Assembly (NCBI GenBank): GCA_045544195.1
Contig: JAZPYO010000053.1
Coordinates: forward strand, 1 to 53,791
DNA length: 53,791 nucleotides
Direction: 5' to 3'
Source: RGIG7213 sp045544195
GTDB lineage: Bacteria > Bacillota > Clostridia > Oscillospirales > CAG-272
Shown here: in pieces, positions 7,097 to 16,381 of the stretch
How the letters are laid out: every line of letters starts with the position of its first letter
Position numbering within the stretch: the first letter of the stretch is position 1
The notes under the pieces: model-generated
Told to the model about the DNA's origin: nothing
Database searches by the model: none
What the model saw: the letters and a program-made list of their open reading frames with translations, nothing else
Program-made: the position numbers and the translations under genes

Positions 7097-10000
7097 AACA
7101 GATCAAGCAGGTTATCGGAAGTTTTTTCATAAAGTCCTGATGGTGAAGCATCAATAATACGGACGTCTTTATAGTTCTTTTTCCAGTTAGAAACATTTGA
7201 CGACAGCGTTGCAACACCTGCTGACGAAACACCGCCGATGGCTGAAAGATCAGCTTTTACCGCCCTGCCAAACAAGCCTTGAATTTGCAAAAGTACGTCT
7301 GCCTGATCGGGTATGGAAAGCTTTTCAAAATTTCCTCTTCCCTTCACCAGTGCTTCAACCGGGTTTGCAGGACGTTTTGCATACAAGGACTTTTGCAATT
7401 TTTCAACGTAGATATCATACAGGACAATATTTTTTTCTGATGAAATTTCATCATACCGCTCACTGTAAACGAGCCTTGAGTTTTTCTTCTTTTTATCAAT
7501 GAACGACTCAAGCTTTTTTATATACCTTTCAAATTCAGCAGTGGTTTTGAAGTTTTCCATAACTGAAACACCCAACTGTTTACCTCCACCAGATTTTCCT
7601 GTGACACACACCTTGAAGCCGTCAAGTGAAAGGATAGTGTTGACCTTCAATATTCTTCCGTTAAGAAGTATTTTTGATGAGTCGACATCTTTTTTAAGAA
7701 TACCGCTTACCGTCTTTTTTGCATATTCTTCTGCATAACCAGAATCGCTTAAAAACTCTTTTGCATACAAAAGCTCAACGGGCATTACCATAACATCACG
7801 CTTTTTACCTGTTGTATATCCTACAAGGACAAAGAATGATGCAGTTGGTTTATTGTATCCGCCGTATATTTCCGTAGGCAAATCTTTTTTTCTCGGAACA
7901 AGGTCTGAAGATGCGGCGACGGGCATTTGATCAAAGAAACCGCCTCTTCTGCAAAAAGCATATTTTGTAACTTTGGGGGTATTTTTTCTTGCAGTCTTTA
8001 TTACATAATTAAGATCATCTGCACCACGCCAGATAACTTTATTTCCGCATATTTGTTTACGTGAAAATACGATCTCGGGTTTTACGTTATTATCGGCAGT
8101 TTTTATGTAGAAGCGTTTACTGAATTTATGATGCCACACATTGCCGACCACGATATTAAGATATGCGTCCTTTGCGTGATGCAGATCATTTACCGCACGT
8201 GATTTAAGCAGATCGAACTTCTGACGGAAATCCGATACAAGACCTGCTTTTACATATACTATTTCCGCATTCGGATAAAGCTCTTTGAGAAGCGTTGCTA
8301 TGACTTTTGTTGACTGACGTGTTTCAACAAGCTGACGGTTAATAAATTCAAATTTCTCCTCATCTGTGAAATGCGTAGTTCTGATAAGCCTTTTATACTT
8401 TTCATCACTTATCAATCCGTTTTTATTAAGAAACGTCCAATAAGCACGCATTTTATTCTGTATTGACGGATCTATCGGATAACTGTCGCTTTTATCTCCG
8501 TTTGCTTTCGAATCGACGAGTATTTTATTGTTTATAACACTATCATCCTTTACAAAGCTACGAGGATAAATGTGTTCAATATTATAATCACCGTTTCCTG
8601 AAAGAACAGAATCAAGGGATATGGGATCGCCTGTATAAAGACATTTGCCGAGCTGGATAAAATACAGGAATATCTTATCGCTCTGTAGCTTATTATGCGC
8701 CGTATCGCCCCAGTCTTCAAGAATGTCCGAAAGTCTTCGTACATCCTCTGTATCGACCTTTTTGTAAAGCTCCTTTATCTGATCGAGTCTTGTTTTAGTT
8801 CTGCCCTTCTGATCTTCGTTTGCGCCTCTTGCCATTTCGATGAATATCATATCAGGGTCTCTTTTTTGCACCTTGACTATGTCCTTAAGTATGTCAAGCG
8901 TACGGATTATCGGACGTTTGACCGCATTTGAAACATACATTTCATCAAGTCTTTCAGAAAGACTCTTCTTTTCTTTACCGTAATATTCATCAACGATTTT
9001 TTTGATCTTTTCGGAAAATTCAAAGCTGTCGGACGTGATTATCTGCATAAAATTGAGGTTTGTTTCCCACATTGTGCGTATGATCGACATATATTCGCCC
9101 GTGTTTTCGTTCACCGCACCCTCAATTGCACACAACAGCTTTCTTGACAGTCTTCCGAATTCTTTGAATTTGAGTCCCGCGATATATTTGATCTCATTTT
9201 CGGGAAGAGCCGGAAATTCACTTTTCAGCCACTGTCTGAATCGTGTTTTATCCTCTGAATACGTTGCACGCTTTATTATCGTCTCTGCATCGGAATACGT
9301 AAGATATTCATTTTCGACGAGCTTTCTGAACGCTCTGAACGGCTTGAGTGATGATTTTACGGTAATGTCTATTCCCGATATTACGTCATCCTGAGTATAA
9401 CCGTTCGATATCAGATACTGCTTTATGCGTTTTAGTGTGACCTTATCATACTGCAAAAAAACATCATTATAAATATTTTGCTTTAGCTCAACGGATATAT
9501 CATTACCGTTAACTTTTATGTTATTTATTTCGTTAAGCACCTCGAATGCGGAATAAACAAGCGAGTTTTTAGGCAATACATCTTCACCGGGAAGATACGT
9601 GCAAGAATTTGTCATACGGGCAATAAACTCTTCCTCGCTTTTATCAAGGTCTACCTTATCCTCGAAATTCCAGGGGTATATCTTTCCTTCTGCCTTTCGC
9701 ACCATCCAATGATTGCTCTTGCGGTCACGATCTTTATTTTCGATCAGTGGACCTACATAATACGGCACTCTGAATTCCATAACTGACAGTATTTTATCTA
9801 TACCTGTAATTCCGTCTTCATCTGCTTGACCGAGAAATCCGATATAAGATTTTGCATTATTGAGTATCTTATTAAGCTCGTAATAGTAAAGCTGATATGG
9901 AATAACTCTGTTGTCGCCGTCTACCTGCTTGGGCATAAAATCATTGACTTCAAGCCTTGCAACTGCCTTATTGTATGCTTCAATGTCGCATTCTTCGGGT

Positions 10001-11187
10001 GTTATATCCCTTATAACAGATAATATATATTTGCAGAAATCCTCCTTGTTAACAGGCTTTTCCGCGGTAACATCTTTATTCGCAGTTTTATTCTTGCCTA
10101 TGTATGCAACATAATTTTTGGCATTACTGCACGAACGGAAGACGTCATCATATTTCTCCGGAGCGTATTTTCTGATAAGCTCTTTCAGAAATAAAAGATC
10201 ATTTCTATGCTGATCATATATGGCAACCTTTGCTTCTGACACAGTTGACTTTCCCTTAAGTATATTTACAAGCACCGACCAATCATAGACAGCTTTCAGA
10301 GATGAAATAAACTCAGCATCGGACTCATCTACAGATTGCATTATTGCAGCAATTTTTTCGTCTTCCATATTCAAGGCAAGAGATTTTTCTTCAAGCTCTG
10401 CATATTCTTCTTTTCCGAATAGCTTTTCAAGCGAGTCTTTACCACCGCAAAGCAGCTTTAAAACAGATTCATAATTGTATTCATATGATTCATTTATCTC
10501 CTTTGGGGCTTTTCCGCCGTTAAAGAGTGCCGTTATAAGCTCTTTTGTTTTTTTGCTGACCGTAAGCTTTGATTTTAAGACATCTTCTACTTTGGTAATT
10601 TCGACGTTTTTTTGCCACGGCAATGAGTATTCAGAGCGTGTTATAAACGCTTCAAATCTATTCCAGACGGACTTAAAATCCACAACCGCATCAATATTGT
10701 TTTTATTGACCTCGCTGAGAAAATGTCCTCTGTGAACGACAAGCCATGCACAAGCGATATATACAAGTCTTACATCGTGCATTGAAGGATCGTTCATCAA
10801 TTCACATATCAGATGATGGATAGTCGGATAAGCTATCGTATATGCTTTTTGCTCATCGTAAGAACCGAAAAGTCTTACCTTTTCGTCTTTGTTTGCGGGG
10901 TACAGATAGCTTTCCTTTATTCGCTTATAAAAATTTTCATCTACCCTTGATATCTCGTGCGCAAAAAGGTCCATAATAAGCTGCGCTCTTTGCTGGCGGC
11001 GGTCAAGCCTTCTTCTTGCACTGCGAAATCCACGGCGATCTACCGCAAGCTGTGCAGGATCGAATAAGGAGACACCCCACATAGGTTCGCCTTTGAATTT
11101 ACACAGATGGTATTCCTCATCAGTTACCGCATAGCCTACCGAATCTGTGCCTATGTCAAGTCCTACAAAATATTTTTCATTTTTCAT
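7093..11187 (-). CDS. cas9: Cas9 endonuclease, II-A-like, full length
   Basis: RNA-guided DNA endonuclease of 1364 residues, close in length to SpCas9. Visible in order: RuvC-I GLDIGTDSVGYA (Asp11), arginine-rich bridge helix RRGFRSARRRLDRRQQR (51-67), recognition lobe, RuvC-II IFIEMA (Glu784), HNH core DYNIEHIYPRS (His872) with VINNKILV, RuvC-III DLHHAKDAYLN (His1004, Asp1007), then a C-terminal PAM-interacting domain with KKDLPTEIYGGYNKPTAS resembling the SpCas9 KYGGF region. All catalytic residues are present, so it should cut. An AAGGAAGG ribosome site precedes the ATG. The tracrRNA gene is divergent and immediately upstream, and the cas1 stub follows. Subtype II-A is inferred because csn2 is absent. 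Confidence 0.97.
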   Translation of the reverse strand: MKNEKYFVGLDIGTDSVGYAVTDEEYHLCKFKGEPMWGVSLFDPAQLAVDRRGFRSARRRLDRRQQRAQLIMDLFAHEISRVDENFYKRIKESYLYPANKDEKVRLFGSYDEQKAYTIAYPTIHHLICELMNDPSMHDVRLVYIACAWLVVHRGHFLSEVNKNNIDAVVDFKSVWNRFEAFITRSEYSLPWQKNVEITKVEDVLKSKLTVSKKTKELITALFNGGKAPKEINESYEYNYESVLKLLCGGKDSLEKLFGKEEYAELEEKSLALNMEDEKIAAIMQSVDESDAEFISSLKAVYDWSVLVNILKGKSTVSEAKVAIYDQHRNDLLFLKELIRKYAPEKYDDVFRSCSNAKNYVAYIGKNKTANKDVTAEKPVNKEDFCKYILSVIRDITPEECDIEAYNKAVARLEVNDFMPKQVDGDNRVIPYQLYYYELNKILNNAKSYIGFLGQADEDGITGIDKILSVMEFRVPYYVGPLIENKDRDRKSNHWMVRKAEGKIYPWNFEDKVDLDKSEEEFIARMTNSCTYLPGEDVLPKNSLVYSAFEVLNEINNIKVNGNDISVELKQNIYNDVFLQYDKVTLKRIKQYLISNGYTQDDVISGIDITVKSSLKPFRAFRKLVENEYLTYSDAETIIKRATYSEDKTRFRQWLKSEFPALPENEIKYIAGLKFKEFGRLSRKLLCAIEGAVNENTGEYMSIIRTMWETNLNFMQIITSDSFEFSEKIKKIVDEYYGKEKKSLSERLDEMYVSNAVKRPIIRTLDILKDIVKVQKRDPDMIFIEMARGANEDQKGRTKTRLDQIKELYKKVDTEDVRRLSDILEDWGDTAHNKLQSDKIFLYFIQLGKCLYTGDPISLDSVLSGNGDYNIEHIYPRSFVKDDSVINNKILVDSKANGDKSDSYPIDPSIQNKMRAYWTFLNKNGLISDEKYKRLIRTTHFTDEEKFEFINRQLVETRQSTKVIATLLKELYPNAEIVYVKAGLVSDFRQKFDLLKSRAVNDLHHAKDAYLNIVVGNVWHHKFSKRFYIKTADNNVKPEIVFSRKQICGNKVIWRGADDLNYVIKTARKNTPKVTKYAFCRRGGFFDQMPVAASSDLVPRKKDLPTEIYGGYNKPTASFFVLVGYTTGKKRDVMVMPVELLYAKEFLSDSGYAEEYAKKTVSGILKKDVDSSKILLNGRILKVNTILSLDGFKVCVTGKSGGGKQLGVSVMENFKTTAEFERYIKKLESFIDKKKKNSRLVYSERYDEISSEKNIVLYDIYVEKLQKSLYAKRPANPVEALVKGRGNFEKLSIPDQADVLLQIQGLFGRAVKADLSAIGGVSSAGVATLSSNVSNWKKNYKDVRIIDASPSGLYEKTSDNLLDLL

Positions 11188-11188
11188 A

Positions 11189-11217
11189 TTGACAAACCTT
11201 CCTTTTTGGTATATAAT
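11189..11217 (+). promoter_or_regulatory. tracrRNA promoter
   Basis: A perfect TTGACA (11189-11194), 17-bp spacer and perfect TATAAT (11212-11217) on the plus strand. The -35 box begins 2 bp beyond the cas9 start codon, so it sits within the cas9 ribosome-binding region read on the other strand. Confidence 0.85.
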
Positions 11218-11223
11218 GAAAAT

Positions 11224-11338
11224 GTAATTTGTATCCCTAATAAATTACACTACGAGTTCAAATAAAAGAATTCTCAAATCGTCGGCTCAGCCGATTTGCA
11301 CAGCGCGTGCGAAATCGACCTCTCACGAGGTCTTTTTT
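11224..11338 (+). ncRNA. tracrRNA
   Basis: The anti-repeat (11231-11262; TATCCCTAATAAATTACACT, then ACGAGTTCAAAT) pairs with the crRNA repeat in two stems. A bulge with GAGU on the tracr side equals the AAGU bulge of the S. pyogenes duplex. Next come a short nexus hairpin around AGAATTCT (11268-11275), a hairpin closed by TCGGC/GCCGA, a GCAC/GTGC hairpin, and finally a GACCTC-TCAC-GAGGTC stem with six T residues, a standard intrinsic terminator. Length is about 115 nt from the predicted start. It is needed for crRNA maturation by RNase III and for Cas9 loading. Confidence 0.92.
11317..11338 (+). terminator. tracrRNA terminator
   Basis: GACCTC (11317-11322), loop TCAC, GAGGTC (11327-11332), followed by TTTTTT. 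It defines the tracrRNA 3' end. Confidence 0.9.
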
Positions 11339-11397
11339 CTTTTTCTTATATCTTTTTTATACAAACCCCATACGATACATAATATGATATATGTCAT

Positions 11398-11426
11398 ATT
11401 ATACCATCAGATGTCAAAAAATTCAA
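11398..11426 (-). promoter_or_regulatory. Candidate cas9 promoter
   Basis: TTGAAT (11421-11426) and TATAAT (11398-11403) on the minus strand are 17 bp apart. The next minus-strand gene is cas9, so the 5' untranslated region would be about 200 nt and fully antisense to the tracrRNA. The start site falls in an AATATGA/TCATATT inverted repeat (11381-11400) that could be an operator. Confidence 0.55.
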
Positions 11427-11502
11427 TACAAAATAAAAATTTCTGACACGTTTTTATACTGTAAAAGCATAAACTGTAAATTAATAAGGCTTTATGCAAA
11501 AA

Positions 11503-11587
11503 ATCATCCTTAAGTATACAAAATACTTAAGGATGATTTTTTATAAATTTATCGTTCTAAAATATATTTTACAGTATAGCAATGATT
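11503..11587. repeat. Direct repeat A: terminator plus dockerin gene tail
   Basis: A near copy of 12617-12702. It contains a 15-bp hairpin (ATCATCCTTAAGTAT arm, 11503-11537) followed by TAAATTTATCGTTCTAA and ACAGTATAGCA. Read on the minus strand, the last codons match the end of the LRR-dockerin gene (IIAIL-stop versus ITAIL-stop), but stops lie directly upstream, so only a gene tail remains. The hairpin also serves as terminator for the pyruvyltransferase gene. Confidence 0.75.
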
Positions 11588-11709
11588 ACCTATCAGAAAT
11601 TAGTGACATTTATGCTAAATATATCGTTACAACGAAATTTAAGACTATTTGAATAAGACATCCAAAACAACTTGTTTTTTATATCAGCACAACTTAAGCA
11701 ATTTTTTCT

Positions 11710-12543
11710 TCAAAACCATAGATCTGTCGGGAATGCTTTTAAAAGATTTTTCCGCATATCAGAAAAATCAGGGATTTGTACAGGTTCCACATTCATAGCT
11801 TCATCAATGCTTTTTGCAATAGGAAATTTTGTTCGCCCTGTTGAATAATAATAATCTTCATATTTAAATAAATTCATATTTCCCTCATCGAGCAAAACTG
11901 CAGGAACCCCATAAGATTCTGCTAAAATTATTCCATGAAGCGAACTGCTTATTATTCTTTCAGACTGAACTATTTTATCTATGAATACCTTGTAATCCCT
12001 TACCAATGGGGAAATCGACATTTCATTTCTATCATCATATCTACAGCAATAAACCAAACCGAATTTTTGCTTTTTTTCTATATTGACCGGCTGATATATC
12101 TTCGGCATCAATATAGCAGGATCGCCATATATTTCAGGGCATTTGTAACCATTATTGATTAATACATTTCTAGTTTTAGGTCCTCTAACCGCACGTATAT
12201 CAAGTCTTCTTAGATTTCTCCATATGTATTTATCACTACCCCTAAGTAGACCACTCCCCCATATCGTTGCGTTTTGATATCCTCCATCAACAATAGATCC
12301 TATAGCATACAAATGCTTTGTCTTGTTATCTTTCGGCACATCATTCGATAAATTGTAGTATCCTTTCACGTAGTCCACAACTACAGTTGAAATATAGTCC
12401 CCTACATTTTGAAGTTCACCATGCATTTTCCACCAGTGCAGATTGATCATATTTTTATTTGTCGTTCTTGAAAAATCAGTTAAAATTATATCGTCTCGGT
12501 GAACGTAACATCTCGCAATCTCTGTAAAATCTGAAAATTTCAT
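11710..12543 (-). CDS. Polysaccharide pyruvyl transferase family protein
   Basis: A 277-residue glycan-modifying enzyme of the family that transfers pyruvate ketals from phosphoenolpyruvate to surface polysaccharide sugars. Visible family features are NVGDYIS near residue 45, IWGSGLLRG, RAVRGPKTRNVL, GDPAILMP and the C-terminal SSSLHGIILAESYGVPAV, which forms the nucleotide-like binding fold. There is no signal peptide, so it is cytoplasmic. A GGGGG ribosome site precedes the ATG. It stands alone between two 86-bp direct repeats with no other glycan genes nearby and looks more AT-rich than its neighbours, suggesting acquisition or rearrangement. The acceptor sugar cannot be told. Confidence 0.8.
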   Translation of the reverse strand: MKFSDFTEIARCYVHRDDIILTDFSRTTNKNMINLHWWKMHGELQNVGDYISTVVVDYVKGYYNLSNDVPKDNKTKHLYAIGSIVDGGYQNATIWGSGLLRGSDKYIWRNLRRLDIRAVRGPKTRNVLINNGYKCPEIYGDPAILMPKIYQPVNIEKKQKFGLVYCCRYDDRNEMSISPLVRDYKVFIDKIVQSERIISSSLHGIILAESYGVPAVLLDEGNMNLFKYEDYYYSTGRTKFPIAKSIDEAMNVEPVQIPDFSDMRKNLLKAFPTDLWF

Positions 12544-12616
12544 TATTCCCCCATAAATAAGTTATCAATCATTCTATCTGATTATTTATAGATATTTTAA
12601 CTTTGGACTATACAGT

Positions 12617-12655
12617 ATCATCCTTAAGCATTTTGCGTGCTTAAGGATGATTTTT
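12617..12655 (-). terminator. Terminator of the LRR-dockerin gene
   Basis: A 14-bp perfect stem with a 7-base loop lies 30 bp beyond the stop codon, with A and T runs on its two sides, so it may work in both directions. Confidence 0.75.
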
Positions 12656-12702
12656 ATAAATTTATCGTTCTAAGAGATATATTTTACAGTATAGCAGTGA
12701 TT
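12617..12702. repeat. Direct repeat B: end and terminator of the LRR-dockerin gene
   Basis: Partner of repeat A. The hairpin stem (ATCATCCTTAAGCA/TGCTTAAGGATGAT, 12617-12651) differs from copy A at its top with a compensating change on the other arm. It is followed, towards the gene, by the stop codon of the LRR-dockerin gene at 12684-12686. Confidence 0.8.
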
Positions 12703-15700
12703 GCTTGAATATCTTGCTCGTCGACTGTACCGTCGCGGTTGATATCTGCAATCTTGAAATGCTCAATGGCATCATCATAAAAGATATGCTTTTTGAGTCT
12801 TATCAAATCTTTTGTATTAACTACGCCGTCACCTGTAAGATCTCCTGCTACGTTTACTATCAAGCTGTCAGCCGCTACGCCGTTTGTAAGTAATTGAACA
12901 ACGTATCCGGATTTCAGCACTGTACTGTCAGAAAGCAATGTAGTTTTATCCTTATCAAACACAAATACCGTGTATGAAGAATACTGTGAAGAAAGCTCCT
13001 CAACTGTCATTCCCTCTTTTACGGGGTCTGTCACAGAGATTGGAGAAGGCGGTATTACAGATACCTGGAACTCACACGAAAATTCGTCGTATATCAAAGA
13101 AACGGTCTGTGTGCCGAATGTGTATTTATCGTATCCTGATACAGTATAATCGGTTATCTCCGCATACGTTCCGTCAGAATACATTACTACAACTACCGCG
13201 CCGTCAAACGAAATATCTTCACCGTAAGCATACGCATCCTTTTGAATAGGTGTAAGGAACTTTATGCCAACCTTCGTTATGCCTTCATTGCCGTATGTAA
13301 ACACTGCTGAAAGTATTGCATCATTTCCGATATTGACAGATACCTTACTCCATTGATCTTCTGTAGCGCCGTAGCTCACATCCGTAATACCGCTGCAGCA
13401 CCAGAACGCAAAATCGGATATCGTTGTAACGCTTGAAGGGATGTATACAGACTTAAGAGCAAGACAATACTGGAATGAACAAATTCCTATATTCGTAACA
13501 CCTGCGGGTATTGTATACGATTCTCTTTCATTACCAATGGGATATTGAATAAGAACCGTTTTATTTTTATTGAAGAGAGTGCCGAGCTCATCGCTTGAAT
13601 AATATGCATTATTACTGTCTACTTTAATTTCGGCAAGACTCGAACAGCCGATAAATACATTGTCACCTATGCTTGCAACGTGCGAGCCTATCCTGATTGA
13701 AGAAAGGCTTGAGCAATATTCTAAAGTACTGTCACCGATATTTACAACGCTGTCGGCAATGTCAACCGATTCAAGATATGAAGAATACCTGAATGCACGC
13801 TCGGATATATCAATAACACCGTAGGGTACAGTATATGCTGTTCTTTCGTTTCCTGTTGGATACTGAATAAGATCGGTTTTGTTTTTATTGAAAAGCACAC
13901 CGTATTCATCGCTGGAATAGTACCCGTTGCTTGCATCAACTGTTATTTCGGTAATACCTGAGCATCCTGCGAACGCACCGTCGCCTATGCTCGTAACACC
14001 TGATCCGATATCGAAGGATACAATATTTGAGCAACCCAAAAATGCATTGTCACCAATGCTTGTAACGCTGTCGGGTACAGTTAGCATCTCAAGCCCTGTG
14101 CAATACTCAAACGCATCATTGCCTATAATTACAACACCGTTTGAAATCGTAACGGACGTGAGATTTGAGCAATGCTGAAATGCCGAATCATATATATTCT
14201 TGACGGTATTCGGAATTGTATAAGATGTGCGTGTGTTGCCTGCGGGATACTGAATAAGATCAGTTTTGTTTTTATTGAAAAGAACGCCGTTGCCATCGCT
14301 TGAATAATACGCATTATTTTCTTCAACTGTTATTTCCGTAAGCATTGAGCAGTTATAAAATGCCCAATCGCCTATGCTTGTAACGCTTTGAGGGATAGAA
14401 ACCGATGTAAGAGCCGAGCAATATGAAAATGCACTTGTACCTATGCTCTTGGTTTTATTCGGAATAGTAACATCGATAAGACTTGAGCAGTCATAAAACG
14501 CACTTGTGCCAATGGTCGTCACACTGTCGGGAATTGTAACTGATTCAAGGCTTGAACAACCGTTGAATGTACTGTCAGATATACTTGTAACACCGTTGGG
14601 GATCACAACCGACACAAGACTTGAACAGCTTTTAAATGCGCTGTTACCTATACTTGTAACGCTGGCTGCGATAGTAACCGATGAAAGCTCTGTACAGTCG
14701 TAAAAAGCATTATCGCCTATACCCGTAACTCCGCTTTCTATGACTACATTCTTTATAGATGCGGATTCAGCGAAATCGTAAATACCGCTGAATGCCCCTT
14801 CATTGATCTTTCCCTTTCCGCTTATAACGAGTGTACCTTCAACATCAAGAGTCCATGTGAGCAGATCACCGCAAGTACCTGATGATGTGACGGAGTTTTC
14901 TCTTACCTGCCTGTGCGAGCACACAGAGCATTCTCTTTCATACTTTCCTGAGGCATTCTCTGTCCATTCACCAAAGGTATGGTTTACGGCAAGTCTTTCG
15001 TCTATTTCAACATCGCCGCACAAGCCGCACACCTTATGCCTTTTTCCACCTGTTTCGCAAGAGGTAAAGACAATATCTGTTATCCAATCGCCGTATTCGT
15101 GAGGGCAGGATTCCTGACCGTAATGAACGGTAACGCTATTTAGAATATAGTTATCTGAGCCAATGATAATATCAGCCCAATCGTCAGAGCTTCCGCCGTA
15201 AAATATATCAGTAAGTGAATAGCAGCCGCTGAAGGCACTGTCGCTTACCTCGGTAGCTGAAACAGGAAATGTATAAGAAGATCTTCCGTTTCCTATAGGA
15301 TACTGGATAATAGTAGTTTTGTTTTTATCAAAAAGCACCCCATACTCATCGCTTGAAAATTTCTCATTATCAGCGCCGACAGTTATTTGTAAAAGACCTG
15401 AGCAGTTGTAAAATGCGCCGTATCCTATACTTGTCACGCTGTCGGAAATATAAACCGATGAAAGACTCGGACAGTATTCAAATACGCTGTCGCCGATCTT
15501 TTCGACATTATCAGGAATCACCATTGACTTAAGTGCGGAGCATTCATAGAACGCATAGTCACCTATACTTGTAACGCTGTCTGCGATATTGACGAATTCA
15601 ATGCCGGAGCAATATGAAAATGCCCACGGATCTATGCTTTTAACGCCCGCAGGAAAAGTATACGTTGTACTTGTATTTCCCACAGGGTATTGAATAAGCA

Positions 15701-16253
15701 CCGTTTTGTTCTTGTCAAAAAGCACTCCGCGCTCATCGCTTGAATAGTATTTATTATTCGTATCGACATTTATTTCAGCAAGAGCTGAACACATACTGAA
15801 TACATCGTCGCCTATACTTGTAACACCGGCGGGAATAGTAACTGATGTAAGGCTTGAGCATTCATAGAACGCATAATCAGCAATATATGTAACACTCGAC
15901 GGGATACTGACGGACTCAAGGCTTGAGCAATACTCAAACGCGCTTGCACCGATGCCCGTAACACCGTTTCCGATCACAAGGCTTTTGATCGAAGATGAAT
16001 CTTCAAAATCGTACGCGGTGCTGAACGCTCCATCGTATATCGCGCCATTGCCGCTTATAGTCAGCTTGCCGTTGCCGTCAAGCGTCCATGTGAGCTTTTC
16101 TCCGCACGTACCAGATGACGCCAAAGCTTTCACAGGCTCGTACATTTGTATAGAACCGTTTTCTGTATCCGTATCGTATGCATATACGGAAACTGCAGGC
16201 GAACAAACCATGACTGTTGAAATAATGATCGACAAAATCTTTTTAAAATTCAT
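12684..16253 (-). CDS. Secreted BspA-type LRR protein with dockerin
   Basis: An 1189-residue extracellular protein. It has a signal peptide (MNFKKILSIIISTVMVCSPA), then two large blocks of BspA/LRR_5 repeats of the form TSIGDxAFxxCSxLxxVxIP. Each block starts with a GTCGxxLTWTLDxxGxLxISGxG module (near residues 48 and 460), so the protein appears internally duplicated. Between them lies a CxxC-containing linker (CGLCG, CSVCSH). Near residues 1000-1080 is a bacterial Ig-like domain. The C-terminus is a type I dockerin with two Ca-binding segments (DLTGDGVVNTKDL and DINRDGTVDEQDI). The dockerin implies docking to a cohesin scaffold, encoded elsewhere. The LRRs probably bind a ligand or surface; no enzyme domain is seen. 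Confidence 0.92.
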   Translation of the reverse strand: MNFKKILSIIISTVMVCSPAVSVYAYDTDTENGSIQMYEPVKALASSGTCGEKLTWTLDGNGKLTISGNGAIYDGAFSTAYDFEDSSSIKSLVIGNGVTGIGASAFEYCSSLESVSIPSSVTYIADYAFYECSSLTSVTIPAGVTSIGDDVFSMCSALAEINVDTNNKYYSSDERGVLFDKNKTVLIQYPVGNTSTTYTFPAGVKSIDPWAFSYCSGIEFVNIADSVTSIGDYAFYECSALKSMVIPDNVEKIGDSVFEYCPSLSSVYISDSVTSIGYGAFYNCSGLLQITVGADNEKFSSDEYGVLFDKNKTTIIQYPIGNGRSSYTFPVSATEVSDSAFSGCYSLTDIFYGGSSDDWADIIIGSDNYILNSVTVHYGQESCPHEYGDWITDIVFTSCETGGKRHKVCGLCGDVEIDERLAVNHTFGEWTENASGKYERECSVCSHRQVRENSVTSSGTCGDLLTWTLDVEGTLVISGKGKINEGAFSGIYDFAESASIKNVVIESGVTGIGDNAFYDCTELSSVTIAASVTSIGNSAFKSCSSLVSVVIPNGVTSISDSTFNGCSSLESVTIPDSVTTIGTSAFYDCSSLIDVTIPNKTKSIGTSAFSYCSALTSVSIPQSVTSIGDWAFYNCSMLTEITVEENNAYYSSDGNGVLFNKNKTDLIQYPAGNTRTSYTIPNTVKNIYDSAFQHCSNLTSVTISNGVVIIGNDAFEYCTGLEMLTVPDSVTSIGDNAFLGCSNIVSFDIGSGVTSIGDGAFAGCSGITEITVDASNGYYSSDEYGVLFNKNKTDLIQYPTGNERTAYTVPYGVIDISERAFRYSSYLESVDIADSVVNIGDSTLEYCSSLSSIRIGSHVASIGDNVFIGCSSLAEIKVDSNNAYYSSDELGTLFNKNKTVLIQYPIGNERESYTIPAGVTNIGICSFQYCLALKSVYIPSSVTTISDFAFWCCSGITDVSYGATEDQWSKVSVNIGNDAILSAVFTYGNEGITKVGIKFLTPIQKDAYAYGEDISFDGAVVVVMYSDGTYAEITDYTVSGYDKYTFGTQTVSLIYDEFSCEFQVSVIPPSPISVTDPVKEGMTVEELSSQYSSYTVFVFDKDKTTLLSDSTVLKSGYVVQLLTNGVAADSLIVNVAGDLTGDGVVNTKDLIRLKKHIFYDDAIEHFKIADINRDGTVDEQDIQAITAIL

Positions 16254-16381
16254 ATTTTACCCTTTCTAAAAAAATGATAAATATACTTTTATTTATTATA
16301 ACAAATCGTTTGTCTGAAATATATATTAGGAATATGAACTGAAAATGAATTTTAAACTGTATTCAGACACAATTAACTTTT

